Shown in pieces: positions 8,006 to 17,009 of a stretch of DNA of 41,483 bases. The stretch lies in NCBI GenBank assembly GCA_946480015.1, contig CAMLIL010000048.1, positions 1 to 41,483 of the forward strand, in the 5' to 3' direction. Numbering within the stretch: the first letter of the stretch is position 1; each line of letters begins with the position of its first letter. Made by a program: the position numbers and the translations under genes. The stretch is from an uncultured Oxalobacteraceae bacterium. Lineage in GTDB: Bacteria; Pseudomonadota; Gammaproteobacteria; Burkholderiales; Burkholderiaceae. Under the pieces are notes generated by a model that did not search any database, was not told the origin of the DNA, and was given only the letters and a program-made list of their open reading frames with translations.

Positions 8006-9454
8006 ATGACCACCCACACTTTCCTCTGGCACGATTACGAAACCTTTGGCGCCCAGCCGCGCCGCGACCGGCCGGCGCAGTTCGCCGCCATCCGCACCGA
8101 TGCCGATCTGAACGAGATCGGCGAGCCCGTGATGCTGTATTGCCAGCCGGCCCCGGACTTCCTGCCCGATCCGCAATCTTGCCTCATCACCGGTATCACG
8201 CCGCAGCAATGCCTGGAATGGGGCGTGCCGGAACACCGCTTCGCCGCCGCCATCGAGGCGGCGTTCAGCCAGCCGGGCACGATCGGGGTTGGCTACAACA
8301 CCATCCGCTTCGACGACGAGGTCACGCGCTTCCTGTTCTGGCGCAACCTGATCGATCCGTATGCGCGCGAATGGCAGAACAATTGCGGCCGCTGGGACTT
8401 GCTCGATGTGGTGCGCATGACGTATGCCCTGCGGCCGGAAGGCATCGAATGGCCCAGGCGGGAAGATGGCCGCCCCAGTTTCCGGCTGGAAGACTTGGCG
8501 CGCGCGAACGGTTTGCTGCACGAATCCGCGCACGATGCGCTGTCGGACGTGCGCGCCACCATCGCGCTGGCCCGCCTGATCCGCGAGCGCCAGCCGCGCC
8601 TGTTCGATTTCTGCCTGGGGCTGCACAAGAAGGACAAGGTGGCCGCCGAAATGGGCTTGCATCTGGACCCGTCCGCGCGCCAGCCCTTCCTGCACGTATC
8701 GGGCATGTTTCCCGCCGAGCGCGGCTGCATCGCCGTGGTGTGGCCGCTCGCCACCCACCCTACTAACAAGAATGAGGTGCTGGTGTGGGATTGCCTGCAT
8801 CACCCCGATGAATTGTTCGGTCTGGACGCGGACACCATCCGCCTGCGCATGTTCACCCGCAGCGCCGATTTGCCGGAAGGCGTGAGCCGCTTGCCGATCA
8901 AGAGTATTCACATCAACAAGTCGCCGATGCTGGTATCGAACCTGAAAACCTTGTCGGCCGAGATGGCGGCGCGCTGGGGCATCGATGTGCCGCAAGCCTT
9001 GCTGCACGCCCAGGCGGCAGCGCAGGGACCGGATATGCGCGGGCTGTGGGAACAGGTGTATCGGCGTCCGGGCAGCATGGAGGAAACCGATGTCGACGAA
9101 GACCTGTACGGCGGCTTCATCGGCAATAACGACAAGCGCAAGCTGGAATCGCTGCGCCAGCAATCGGCCGAGCAATTGGCCACGGCCCGCCCCTCGTTCG
9201 AGGATGAACGCTTGAACGAGCTGTTCTTCCGCTACCGCGCGCGCAATTTCCCTGCCAGCTTGAGCGATGCAGATACTGCCCGTTGGGAACAGCATCGGGC
9301 CGCGCGCCTGTTCGACGGTGCCGGGAATGCGCGCACGATCGAACAGCTTGCCGCCGAAATCGATGCGCTATCGGAAACCGCCGACGAGCGGGCCGAAGAC
9401 ATTCTTGGCGCGCTCTACGACTACGCCGAGCAGATTGCACCGAGCCGGTATTGA
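8006..9454 (+). CDS. sbcB: Exodeoxyribonuclease I
   Basis: A 482-residue DEDDh-type 3'-5' single-strand exonuclease of recombination and mismatch repair. The N-terminal motif HDYETFG (residues 9-15) holds the first metal-binding Asp and Glu, NTIRFDDE is exonuclease motif II, and HDALSDVRAT is motif III with the catalytic His and Asp. Full length matches E. coli ExoI (about 475 residues), with the SH3-like and helical C-terminal domains present (PILGALYDYAEQI-like end). It stands alone, 71 bases after the diguanylate cyclase gene. Confidence 0.95.
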   Translation: MTTHTFLWHDYETFGAQPRRDRPAQFAAIRTDADLNEIGEPVMLYCQPAPDFLPDPQSCLITGITPQQCLEWGVPEHRFAAAIEAAFSQPGTIGVGYNTIRFDDEVTRFLFWRNLIDPYAREWQNNCGRWDLLDVVRMTYALRPEGIEWPRREDGRPSFRLEDLARANGLLHESAHDALSDVRATIALARLIRERQPRLFDFCLGLHKKDKVAAEMGLHLDPSARQPFLHVSGMFPAERGCIAVVWPLATHPTNKNEVLVWDCLHHPDELFGLDADTIRLRMFTRSADLPEGVSRLPIKSIHINKSPMLVSNLKTLSAEMAARWGIDVPQALLHAQAAAQGPDMRGLWEQVYRRPGSMEETDVDEDLYGGFIGNNDKRKLESLRQQSAEQLATARPSFEDERLNELFFRYRARNFPASLSDADTARWEQHRAARLFDGAGNARTIEQLAAEIDALSETADERAEDILGALYDYAEQIAPSRY

Positions 9455-9565
9455 GCAGGCGGCTGTGGACATATCAAAAAACATATACCTCACAGCCTAT
9501 TTATTATTGGAAAGCTCATCAGGTTCAGCCTACCATTGCTGATCATTCCTCCTGTGCATGTTCCA

Positions 9566-11236
9566 ATGAAACGTTTATTGACCGCCCTGTGCCTGGCCGC
9601 CGGCGCCTCCTTGTGTCTGGCCGCTCCGGCCACTGTCAAACTATCGGTCGACGCGCGCAAGGTGCAGGGACCGATGACACCGATCTGGGCCTGGTTCGGC
9701 TATGACGAGCCGAATTACACAACGGCAGCCAACGGCAAGAAGCTGCTGAGCGACATTGCCGCGCTCAGCCCGGTACCCGTGTACGTACGTGCGCACAACC
9801 TGATGACCTCGGGCGACGGCAGCTACGCCCTGAAATGGGGCTCGACCGGCATGTATAGCGAGGACAAGGACGGCAAACCGGTCTACAACTGGACCATCGT
9901 CGACCAGATTTTCGATACCTATATCGAGCGCAAGATGAAGCCGCTGGCACAGATCGGCTTCATGCCCGAAGCCCTGTCGCAACGGCCCCAGCCTTATCAG
10001 CACCAGTGGAAGCCGGGCACACCGTACGAACAGATCCTGACCGGCTGGGCCACGCCGCCCAAGGATTACGACAAATGGTCCGAGCTGATTTATCAGTGGG
10101 TACGCCACTGCGTCGACCGCTACGGCAAGAGCGAGGTGGAAAGCTGGTACTGGGAAGTCTGGAACGAACCGGACGGCCTCTACCTGATCGCGCCGGACGT
10201 CAAGCAGGCGTATTTCAAGATGTACGATTACGCGGCGGCGGCCGTCAAACGGGCCTTGCCGACCGCGCGCATGGGCGGACCGCACACGGCCGTGGCCGGC
10301 CCGCTGATGGACGAATTCTTGCAGCACGTTCTGCACGGCACCAACTATGCCACGGGAAAGACCGGCTCCCCGCTGGACTTCGTGGCATGGCATGCCAAGG
10401 GTGCGCCCAAGGTGGTCAATGGCGTCGTGCAGATGGGGATGGGCACCCACTTCCGCAATCTGGACCGGGGCTTCGCGCTGGTCGAAAAATACCCTGAACT
10501 GAAGGGCATTCCCGTCATCATCGGCGAATCCGATCCGGAAGGCTGCGCCGCCTGCGGCATGCAAACCAATCCGGAGAACGCCTATCGCAACGGCACCTTG
10601 TACGCCAGCTATACGGCGGCGTCGATTGCGCGCGAGTACGATCTGGCGGCGCGGCGCGGCATTCACCTGATTGGCGCTGTGAACTGGTCGTTCGAATTCG
10701 AGGACCAGCCCTGGTTCGCCGGCTTCCGCGATCTGGCCACCAACGGCGTCAACAAGCCGGTGCTCAATGTGTTCCGCATGCTGGGCATGATGCAGGGCGA
10801 GCGCGTGGCGGTCGGCGGCGATCAGGCTTACGATGCCGCCCGCATCCTGGCCGAAGGCGTACGCGGCGAACGCACCGACATCAATGCCCTGGCGGTCAAA
10901 GGCACGCGCACCATCAGCGTTCTGGTCTGGAACTATCACGACAATGACGTCATCGACGCCGGCGCGCCGGTGGAAGTGAAAGTGGACGGGATTCCGGCCG
11001 CGCGCGCGACCCTGCGCCATTACCGGATCGACCAGGAACACGGCAACTCGTATGCGGCCTGGAAGCGCATGGGCTCGCCTGCACAGCCGAGCGCGGCGCA
11101 AATTGCCGCGCTGAACAAGGCGAGCGAACTGGCATTGCTGGACAAACCCGGTGGTATCGCCGTGCACAACGGCACTGCCACCATCCGCATGCAGCTGCCG
11201 CGCCAGGCGGTTTCCCTGCTGACCATCACGTACTAA
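9566..11236 (+). CDS. Secreted GH39-family glycosidase (beta-xylosidase-like)
   Basis: A 556-residue exported glycoside hydrolase. A signal peptide (MKRLLTALCLAAGASLCLA) ends near residue 20. The WEVWNEPD motif puts the acid/base at E201, and GESDPEG puts the nucleophile at E321, as in clan GH-A family 39 (beta-xylosidases and related enzymes). A beta-sandwich-like C-terminal part follows from about residue 400. The ATG at 9566 gives a clean signal peptide and is preferred to the in-frame codon at 9536. Only 14 bases separate it from the haem/PQQ dehydrogenase gene, so both are probably cotranscribed and may work on the same sugar outside the cytoplasm. Confidence 0.82.
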   Translation: MKRLLTALCLAAGASLCLAAPATVKLSVDARKVQGPMTPIWAWFGYDEPNYTTAANGKKLLSDIAALSPVPVYVRAHNLMTSGDGSYALKWGSTGMYSEDKDGKPVYNWTIVDQIFDTYIERKMKPLAQIGFMPEALSQRPQPYQHQWKPGTPYEQILTGWATPPKDYDKWSELIYQWVRHCVDRYGKSEVESWYWEVWNEPDGLYLIAPDVKQAYFKMYDYAAAAVKRALPTARMGGPHTAVAGPLMDEFLQHVLHGTNYATGKTGSPLDFVAWHAKGAPKVVNGVVQMGMGTHFRNLDRGFALVEKYPELKGIPVIIGESDPEGCAACGMQTNPENAYRNGTLYASYTAASIAREYDLAARRGIHLIGAVNWSFEFEDQPWFAGFRDLATNGVNKPVLNVFRMLGMMQGERVAVGGDQAYDAARILAEGVRGERTDINALAVKGTRTISVLVWNYHDNDVIDAGAPVEVKVDGIPAARATLRHYRIDQEHGNSYAAWKRMGSPAQPSAAQIAALNKASELALLDKPGGIAVHNGTATIRMQLPRQAVSLLTITY

Positions 11237-11250
11237 TTAATTCAACTACG

Positions 11251-12630
11251 ATGAAACGCCTCCTGCCCCTGTTATCCCTGGCCGCATCGCTGGCCGCCCC
11301 GGCCGTCTTCGCCGCCGATGGCACCGTGCCCTATCAGCAAAACTGCGCCGTCTGCCACGGCGAGCAACGCCAGGGAGGTGCCGGCCCCAGCCTGGCCGAC
11401 GCCAAGTGGGACAAAGTCCAGCCCAACCACGCAGCCCTGGTGAAATTCATCAGCAACGGCTTGCCTGCCTCCGGCATGCCGGCGTGGAAAGATGCCATGG
11501 ACAGCAAGACCATCGCCGCCATCGCCGACTATCTGCTCATCCCGGTGGCGCCCAGCGTTCCCGTGGCCGCCGGTCCGGCGGGCAAGTATCCGGAACTGGC
11601 CGGCTTTACCTTGCCGGTCGGCTTTTCGATCTCGGTGTTCGCCGACCAGGTGCCGTCGGCGCGCAGCATGGCGGTGGCGCCCTCGGGCACCGTGTTCGTC
11701 GGTTCGCGCGAAGTCGGCAAGGTGTACGCCCTGGTGACCAACAAACGCAACGAGCTTGAACGGGTGGTGACCGTGGCGCAAGGCTTGAACCGGCCCATCG
11801 GCGTGGCCTACCGCAATGGTTCCCTGTACGTGGCGGAAATGCATCGCGTCATCCGTTACGACGATATCGACACGACCTTCGACAAGTCGCCTGCCTTCAA
11901 GGTGGTGCGCGCAATGCCGGGCGACGCATGGCACGGCGAAAAGGTGATCAAATTCGGTCCCGACGGCAAGCTGTACATTCCGGTCGGCGCGCCCTGCAAC
12001 GTCTGCAACAAGGACGACGAGGTGTACGCCAAGATCCACCGCATGAATCCGGACGGCAGCCAGTTCGAGGAAGTGGCGCGCGGCATCCGCAATTCGGTGG
12101 GCATGGCCTGGCACCCGCAAACGGGGCAACTGTGGTTCACCGACAATGGCCGCGATATGCTGGGTGATAACTTGCCTTCCGATAAGCTCAACATGGCGCC
12201 CACGACCGGCCTGCATTTCGGCTTTCCGTATTGCCAGGGCGGCGTGGTGCCCGACCCGGAATTTGCCGCAGGCAGGAAGTGTTCGGAATTTGCCGCACCG
12301 ATGGCCAAGCTGGGGCCGCACGTGGCCTCGCTCGGTCTCGAGTTCAATACTGGTAAGCAGTTTCCCGAGCAATACAAGCATCAGCTGTTCGTGGCCGAGC
12401 ACGGCTCATGGAACCGCTCGCAAAAGAGCGGTTACCGGGTCGCCCTGATCACGCTGGCCGACAACCAGGTCGCCAGCGACACCGTGTTTATCGACGGCTT
12501 TATCCAGAACGGTACGGTGATCGGCCGCCCGGTCGACATCGCTTTCCTGGCGGACGGTTCGATGCTGGTCTCGGATGACCACCGCGGCCGGGTCTACCGG
12601 GTGACCTACAGCGCGCCGGTCAAGAAATAA
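11251..12630 (+). CDS. Secreted cytochrome c / PQQ-type sugar dehydrogenase fusion
   Basis: A 459-residue periplasmic protein. The signal peptide ends near residue 21 (VFAAD). A mono-haem cytochrome c domain follows: CAVCH at residues 32-36 binds haem and a Met in ASGMPAW (about residue 75) is the likely axial ligand. Residues about 110-455 form a beta-propeller of the soluble aldose sugar dehydrogenase (GSDH/YliI) class, with repeated blades such as NRPIGVAYRNGSLYVAEMHR, IRNSVGMAWHPQTGQLWFTD and FVAEHGSWNRS. Family knowledge: such enzymes oxidise aldoses with PQQ and pass electrons to cytochrome. PQQ dependence is inferred; no pqq genes are in the window. Confidence 0.85.
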   Translation: MKRLLPLLSLAASLAAPAVFAADGTVPYQQNCAVCHGEQRQGGAGPSLADAKWDKVQPNHAALVKFISNGLPASGMPAWKDAMDSKTIAAIADYLLIPVAPSVPVAAGPAGKYPELAGFTLPVGFSISVFADQVPSARSMAVAPSGTVFVGSREVGKVYALVTNKRNELERVVTVAQGLNRPIGVAYRNGSLYVAEMHRVIRYDDIDTTFDKSPAFKVVRAMPGDAWHGEKVIKFGPDGKLYIPVGAPCNVCNKDDEVYAKIHRMNPDGSQFEEVARGIRNSVGMAWHPQTGQLWFTDNGRDMLGDNLPSDKLNMAPTTGLHFGFPYCQGGVVPDPEFAAGRKCSEFAAPMAKLGPHVASLGLEFNTGKQFPEQYKHQLFVAEHGSWNRSQKSGYRVALITLADNQVASDTVFIDGFIQNGTVIGRPVDIAFLADGSMLVSDDHRGRVYRVTYSAPVKK

Positions 12631-12633
12631 GCC

Positions 12634-13455
12634 TCAGGCCCGATACTGGTTGATGCTGTCGCGCGTTTCCCGCGCCACCCGCCGCGCCGCCGCGACAAAG
12701 TCTTCGGACTGCTGTGGCGTGGCGTACAGAATGGCGCGGGAGGAATTGATCATCATGCCGGTACCGGCGGCGGTACGCCCTGCCCTCACGGTCGCCTGCA
12801 CGTCGCCGCCCTGGGCGCCGACCCCGGGCACCAGCAGGGGCATGTCGCCCACGATCGCCCGCACCTGCGCCAGTTCTTCGGGGAAGGTGGCGCCTACCAC
12901 CAGCGCGCATTGGCCATTGGAATTCCATTTCTCCGCCACCAGCCGGGCCACGTGCTGGTACAGCGGCTTGCCGTCGACCTGCATGAACTGCAGATCCGAG
13001 CCGCCCGGATTGGAGGTACGGCACAGGATGATCACGCCGCGCTCGCTCCATTCCATATAGGGTTCAACCGAATCGGACCCCATGTAGGGATTGACGGTCA
13101 CGGCGTCGGCGCCGTAGCGGTCGAAGGCTTCGCGCGCGTATTGCCTGGCGGTGGCGCCGATATCGCCGCGCTTGGCGTCGAGAATCAGGGGAATGTGGGG
13201 ATACTGCGCGCGCACATAGGCGCAGATCTGTTCCAGCTGGCGTTCGGCGCCCAGCGCGGCGAAATACGCGATCTGCGGCTTGAACGCGCAGGCCAGATCG
13301 GCGGTCGCGTCGATCATTTCCTTGCAGAACGCGTAGATCGCATCCGGTGTGCGTTTATATGCGTCGGGAAAGCGCTCCAGATCGGGATCGAGGCCCACGC
13401 ACAGCAAGGAATTGTTGGTGGTCCAGGCAGCGGAGAGCTTGTCGATAAATTTCAC
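12634..13455 (-). CDS. pyrF: Orotidine 5'-phosphate decarboxylase
   Basis: A 273-residue cytoplasmic enzyme that converts OMP to UMP, the last step of pyrimidine synthesis. LCVGLDPD near the N-terminus and DAKRGDIG at residues 93-100 hold the catalytic Lys and Asp residues; [10 protein letters not shown] is the phosphate-binding loop. Length and motifs fit the longer type-2 PyrF found in many Burkholderiales and actinobacteria. It is convergent with the sugar dehydrogenase gene, with only three bases between the two stops, so transcripts must overlap. Confidence 0.95.
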   Translation of the reverse strand: MKFIDKLSAAWTTNNSLLCVGLDPDLERFPDAYKRTPDAIYAFCKEMIDATADLACAFKPQIAYFAALGAERQLEQICAYVRAQYPHIPLILDAKRGDIGATARQYAREAFDRYGADAVTVNPYMGSDSVEPYMEWSERGVIILCRTSNPGGSDLQFMQVDGKPLYQHVARLVAEKWNSNGQCALVVGATFPEELAQVRAIVGDMPLLVPGVGAQGGDVQATVRAGRTAAGTGMMINSSRAILYATPQQSEDFVAAARRVARETRDSINQYRA

Positions 13456-13602
13456 GGGAAGGGCCTCAGGTCGATTGCAAACCCGTCATTGTAACGCAGG
13501 CTCCCGGCCGTCAGTCCGCAGGCGCGTTCGTTTGCGTGGGCGTCATGCACTCATTTCAGGTATATTTTTATTCATTCGACAACTAGGAAGGGGTGGATCA
13601 TC

Positions 13603-14211
13603 ATGACACTGATCAGTTTCCCGGCGTCGGCACGTATGCTGCTGACACTGGTGTTGGCGACCGTGCTGTCGGGCTGCGGTTACAACCAGTTCCAGGCCAA
13701 GGACGAGGCGACCAAGGCAGCCTGGGGCGAGGTGGTCAACCAGTACCAGCGCCGCGCCGATCTGATCCCCAATCTGGTCAACACCGTCAAGGGCTATGCC
13801 AGCCACGAACGCGAGACGCTGGAGGCGGTGACGCGCGCGCGCGCCGCCGCCACCAGTTTCCAGATCACGCCGGAAGTGTTGAACAATCCGGAAGCCTTCC
13901 AGAAATTCCAGCAGGTGCAGGGCGAATTGTCCGGCGCCCTGTCGCGCCTGATGGCCGTGTCCGAGAAGTATCCGGACCTCAAGGCCGATACCAGTTTCCG
14001 CGACCTGCAATCGCAGCTCGAAGGCACCGAAAACCGGATCACGGTGGCGCGCCAGCGTTACATTGCGGCGGTGCAGGAGTACAACGTGCAGGTGCGCAGC
14101 TTCCCCACCAATCTGACGGCGATGATGTTCGGCTACTCCACCAAGCCTTCGTTCACGGTCGAAAACGAGAAGGCGATCTCGACGGCGCCGAAAGTCGACT
14201 TCGGCAAATAG
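13603..14211 (+). CDS. LemA family lipoprotein
   Basis: A 202-residue LemA protein. The N-terminus has a lipobox VLSGC with the lipidated Cys at residue 25. The body carries the family's hallmark WGEVVNQYQRRADLIPNLV and the long helical hairpin ending VRSFPTNL. LemA proteins are membrane-anchored helical proteins of uncertain function, usually encoded beside TPM-domain proteins, as here. AGGAAGGGG precedes the ATG. First gene of a three-gene operon; the next start is three bases after its stop. Confidence 0.92.
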   Translation: MTLISFPASARMLLTLVLATVLSGCGYNQFQAKDEATKAAWGEVVNQYQRRADLIPNLVNTVKGYASHERETLEAVTRARAAATSFQITPEVLNNPEAFQKFQQVQGELSGALSRLMAVSEKYPDLKADTSFRDLQSQLEGTENRITVARQRYIAAVQEYNVQVRSFPTNLTAMMFGYSTKPSFTVENEKAISTAPKVDFGK

Positions 14212-14214
14212 ACA

Positions 14215-15015
14215 ATGCACGCCGCGCGTTTCCTGTGGGCTGTCATGCTGCTGCTGGCGATGGCGGGCGCACGTGCGCAATTCGTGGCGGTGCCACCCCT
14301 CAGCGGCCATGTCACCGACCAGGCCGGCATGCTCGACGCTGGGCAACGTGGCCGCCTGGAAGCGCAATTGGCCGATTATGAAGCCAAGACCGGCAGCCAG
14401 ATCGCCATTCTGCTGGTCAATAGCACCGAGCCGGAAGCCATTGAACAGTACAGCATCCGCGTGGCCGACGCCTGGAAACTGGGCCGCAAGGGCGTCGACG
14501 ACGGCGTGCTGCTGCTGGTGGCCAAGAACAATCCGAGCGCGCTGCGCCGGCTGCGCATCGAAGCCGGCCGCGGCGTCCAGGGCGTGCTGACGGATGCGAA
14601 ATCGAAACAAATCCTGCAGGATGTGATCGCGCCGTATTTCCGCCGGAACCAGTTCTATGAAGGGCTGTCGGCAGGCGTCAGCGCCATCGCCCACTTGCTC
14701 AATCAGGAAAAATTTCCCGCCCCACCTCAGCCGGCGCCACAAGCGTCGAACCAGCAGGATGAGGGCGGCCTGCCACTGCCGCTCATCCTGTTCGGCATCA
14801 TTGTGCTGTTTGCCATTTTTCGTCCGCGCCGCCGGTCCAGCCTCGCCCACGGGGGCTGGGGCAGCGGCGCGACCGGCTTTATTCTCGGCAGCGCCCTGGG
14901 TAATCTTGGGCGCGGCGGCGGGGGCGGCTTTAGTGGCGGCGGTTCTTCCGACGGCGGCGGGTTTTCCGGAGGCGGTGGCAGTTTCGACGGCGGCGGCGCC
15001 TCGGGAGACTGGTAG
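14215..15015 (+). CDS. TPM-domain membrane protein (YgcG-like)
   Basis: A 266-residue exported protein. A signal peptide ends near residue 22 (GARAQ). The TPM domain spans about residues 30-160 (VTDQAGMLD, AILLVNS, KGVDDGVLLLVAKN). A single membrane segment follows at about 182-198 (PLILFGIIVLFAIF), then a cytoplasmic Arg patch and a Gly/Ser-rich tail (FSGGGSSDGGGFSGGGG) typical of YgcG-type proteins. The family has been linked to membrane-protein repair or proteostasis, partly by analogy with plant Psb32/TLP18.3. Cotranscribed with lemA. Confidence 0.9.
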   Translation: MHAARFLWAVMLLLAMAGARAQFVAVPPLSGHVTDQAGMLDAGQRGRLEAQLADYEAKTGSQIAILLVNSTEPEAIEQYSIRVADAWKLGRKGVDDGVLLLVAKNNPSALRRLRIEAGRGVQGVLTDAKSKQILQDVIAPYFRRNQFYEGLSAGVSAIAHLLNQEKFPAPPQPAPQASNQQDEGGLPLPLILFGIIVLFAIFRPRRRSSLAHGGWGSGATGFILGSALGNLGRGGGGGFSGGGSSDGGGFSGGGGSFDGGGASGDW

Positions 15016-15531
15016 ATGAGCAGATCTTTTTTGCAGCGCGCCGCGCGCGTCTGGCGCCATTGGCTGCGCGGCGATGCGGCCGGCCGACGCGCATTTCCGC
15101 CCGAAGCGCTGAACGCGATCGGACTGGCCATCACGGAAGGCGAACGCGGCCACCGCGGCGAATTGCGCCTGATTGTGGAGAACGCCTGGCCAGCCGAGGC
15201 CGTCCGGGCCGGCATCAGCAACCGCCAGCGCGCCGTGGCCCTGTTTGCCGAGCATGGGGTGTGGGACACGGAAGACAATTGCGGGCTACTCTTATACATC
15301 AACCTGGCGGACCACAAGGTCGACATTGTGACCGACCGCGCCATTCAGCGTGCCATCGAGCCCGGCACCTGGCAGGCGATCTGCGACAAGCTCACCAGCG
15401 CCTATGCGCGCGGGGAATTTCAGGCCGGCACGCTGGCGGCCATCGAGCAGATCAACGCCTTGTTGCGCCAGCACTTTCCCGCCAATGGCGCACGCGCCAA
15501 TGAACTTCCCGACCATCCAATTGTCCTGTAG
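15016..15531 (+). CDS. TPM-domain protein, second paralogue
   Basis: A 171-residue protein whose ATG follows directly after the TAG of the preceding gene. It has the TPM core (AVALFAEHGVWDTEDNCGLL, DHKVDIVTDRAI, IEPGTWQAICDKL) but lacks the signal peptide and Gly-rich tail of its neighbour. LemA-TPM-TPM is a common operon order in Proteobacteria and suggests the three products form one membrane-associated complex (inference). The alpha-helical N-terminus with Trp/Arg residues may sit at the membrane. Confidence 0.9.
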   Translation: MSRSFLQRAARVWRHWLRGDAAGRRAFPPEALNAIGLAITEGERGHRGELRLIVENAWPAEAVRAGISNRQRAVALFAEHGVWDTEDNCGLLLYINLADHKVDIVTDRAIQRAIEPGTWQAICDKLTSAYARGEFQAGTLAAIEQINALLRQHFPANGARANELPDHPIVL

Positions 15532-15614
15532 CTCATAATGTTGCGCGATTTCATGCCCTCGACCAGCGCAACTGGGCTCCGCCCGGTGTGCGCGTCCATT
15601 CGCCAAGGAAAACC

Positions 15615-16379
15615 ATGACACTCCAAGACCAAGTTGCCATCGTCACCGGCGCCACGCAAGGAATCGGCCTGGCCTGCGCCCAGCGCTTTCTGCGCGAGGG
15701 CGCGCACGTCATGCTGGTCGACGTCAAGCCCGACGGTGCCGATGTGGCTGCGGCGCTGGGCCCGGCGGCGGCGTTCTTCGTGGCCGACGTGGGCCAGAAG
15801 GCCGATGTCGATGCCATGGTCGCGGCCACGCTGGCGCGCTTCGGACGGGTCGATATCCTGGTCAACAATGCCGGCGTGACCCACGCGGCCGACTTCCTTC
15901 AGCTGTGCGAGGACGATTTCGACCGCGTCATCCGCACCAATCTGAAATCGATGTTCCTGTGCGGCCAGGCGGTCGCGCGCGACATGCTCAAACGCCAGCG
16001 TGGCTGCATCATCAATATGTCCAGCGTCAATTCGGAGCTGGCCATACCGAACCAGGTCCCGTATGTGGTGTCGAAAGGGGGGATCAACCAGCTGACCAAG
16101 GTCATGGCGCTGGGCCTGGCGCCGCACGGCATCCGTGTCAACGGCATCGCGCCCGGCACCATCCTGACGGAACTGGCCAAGCAAGCCGTGCTGGCCAGCG
16201 CCGATGCGCGTCACACCATTCTGTCACGCACTCCAATGGGCCGCTGCGGCGAACCCGGCGAGGTGGCCGGCGTCGCCGCCTTTCTTGCCAGCGCCGACGC
16301 CTCCTATATGACCGGCGAAACGCTGTTCGTCGACGGCGGGCGCATGGCCCTCAATTACACAGTCCCGGTAAAGGAATGA
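15615..16379 (+). CDS. Short-chain dehydrogenase/reductase (classical SDR)
   Basis: A 254-residue cytoplasmic NAD(P)H oxidoreductase. The cofactor motif TGATQGIG is at residues 11-18, DV near residue 56, NNAG near residue 86, and the catalytic Ser precedes Y150-x-x-x-K154 (YVVSK). The terminal FVDGG is typical. Asp at the end of beta-2 (VDVKPD) suggests NAD preference. AAGGAAAACC before the ATG at 15615 supports this start over one at 15588. The stop overlaps the OhrR-type regulator start (ATGA), so the two are translationally coupled. Substrate unknown; the regulator hints at a peroxide- or aldehyde-related role. Confidence 0.88.
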   Translation: MTLQDQVAIVTGATQGIGLACAQRFLREGAHVMLVDVKPDGADVAAALGPAAAFFVADVGQKADVDAMVAATLARFGRVDILVNNAGVTHAADFLQLCEDDFDRVIRTNLKSMFLCGQAVARDMLKRQRGCIINMSSVNSELAIPNQVPYVVSKGGINQLTKVMALGLAPHGIRVNGIAPGTILTELAKQAVLASADARHTILSRTPMGRCGEPGEVAGVAAFLASADASYMTGETLFVDGGRMALNYTVPVKE

Positions 16380-16882
16380 GCATTAACTCCAAGCACGCCC
16401 CACCCCACTCTTCCATGCTGACCCTGGACGACCAGTTTTGCTTCGCACTGTACTCGGCCTCACACGCGATGACGAAAACCTACAAGCCCATGCTCGAACG
16501 GCTGGGCCTGACCTATCCCCAATATCTGGTCATGCTGGTGCTGTGGGAACAGGACGGCATCCTGGTCAAGGATATCGGTGCCCGGTTGTATCTCGATTCG
16601 GGCACCTTGACGCCGCTGCTAAAACGGCTGGAAAGCGGCGGCATGCTGACCCGCACGCGCGATCCGCAGGATGAGCGCCAGGTGCGCATCACGCTCACCC
16701 GGGCCGGCCAGGCCATGCGTGCGCAAGCCGAAGCCATTCCCGAGCAATTACTCTGCGCCAGCGGCCAGGAGGCAGAAACCCTGACGCGCCTGCGCGCCGA
16801 GCTTGCGGCGGTACGCAATGACCTGTTCAATGCCATGACGGACAGCCAAGAACAGGCGGAAATGGATGGAGACAAACAGTAA
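16376..16882 (+). CDS. MarR-family regulator, two-cysteine OhrR type
   Basis: A 168-residue winged-helix repressor. QFCFALYSASHAMTKTYKPM followed by LGLTYPQYLVMLVLWE is the OhrR signature, and the wing is DPQDERQVRITLT. Cysteines sit at residue 22 and residue 127 and tyrosines at 36 and 47, the same numbering as the sensing residues of Xanthomonas campestris OhrR, as I recall it. In that family peroxide oxidises C22, which forms a disulfide with C127' and releases DNA. No ohr gene is nearby; instead it is coupled to an SDR gene. It may autoregulate that operon. Confidence 0.88.
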   Translation: MSINSKHAPPHSSMLTLDDQFCFALYSASHAMTKTYKPMLERLGLTYPQYLVMLVLWEQDGILVKDIGARLYLDSGTLTPLLKRLESGGMLTRTRDPQDERQVRITLTRAGQAMRAQAEAIPEQLLCASGQEAETLTRLRAELAAVRNDLFNAMTDSQEQAEMDGDKQ

Positions 16883-16974
16883 TAGTCGCGGTGAATATGC
16901 GCTCATGCGTAAAACGTATATCACCTACTGTTAAGTTATGCGATTTATTGATGTGTGGTATCGAAATTCGCAAT

Positions 16975-17003
16975 TAGACATATAAGTGCCCGGCCCGCAT
17001 AAT
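16975..17003 (+). promoter_or_regulatory. Sigma-70 promoter for a small RNA
   Basis: TAGACA (16975-16980) and CATAAT (16998-17003) are separated by exactly 17 bases, each one mismatch from consensus. Transcription would start near 17010. The only downstream element before the next terminator is the RNA candidate at 17010-17075. Confidence 0.6.
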
Positions 17004-17009
17004 TACACC

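Noticed and set aside
7679..9295. 538-codon reverse-strand open frame.
   Set aside because: It is the antisense of the diguanylate cyclase end and exonuclease I, with no family similarity.
13543..15255. 570-codon open frame on the reverse strand.
   Set aside because: It lies opposite the LemA and TPM genes, has no recognisable domain, and arises from high-GC codon bias in the real genes.
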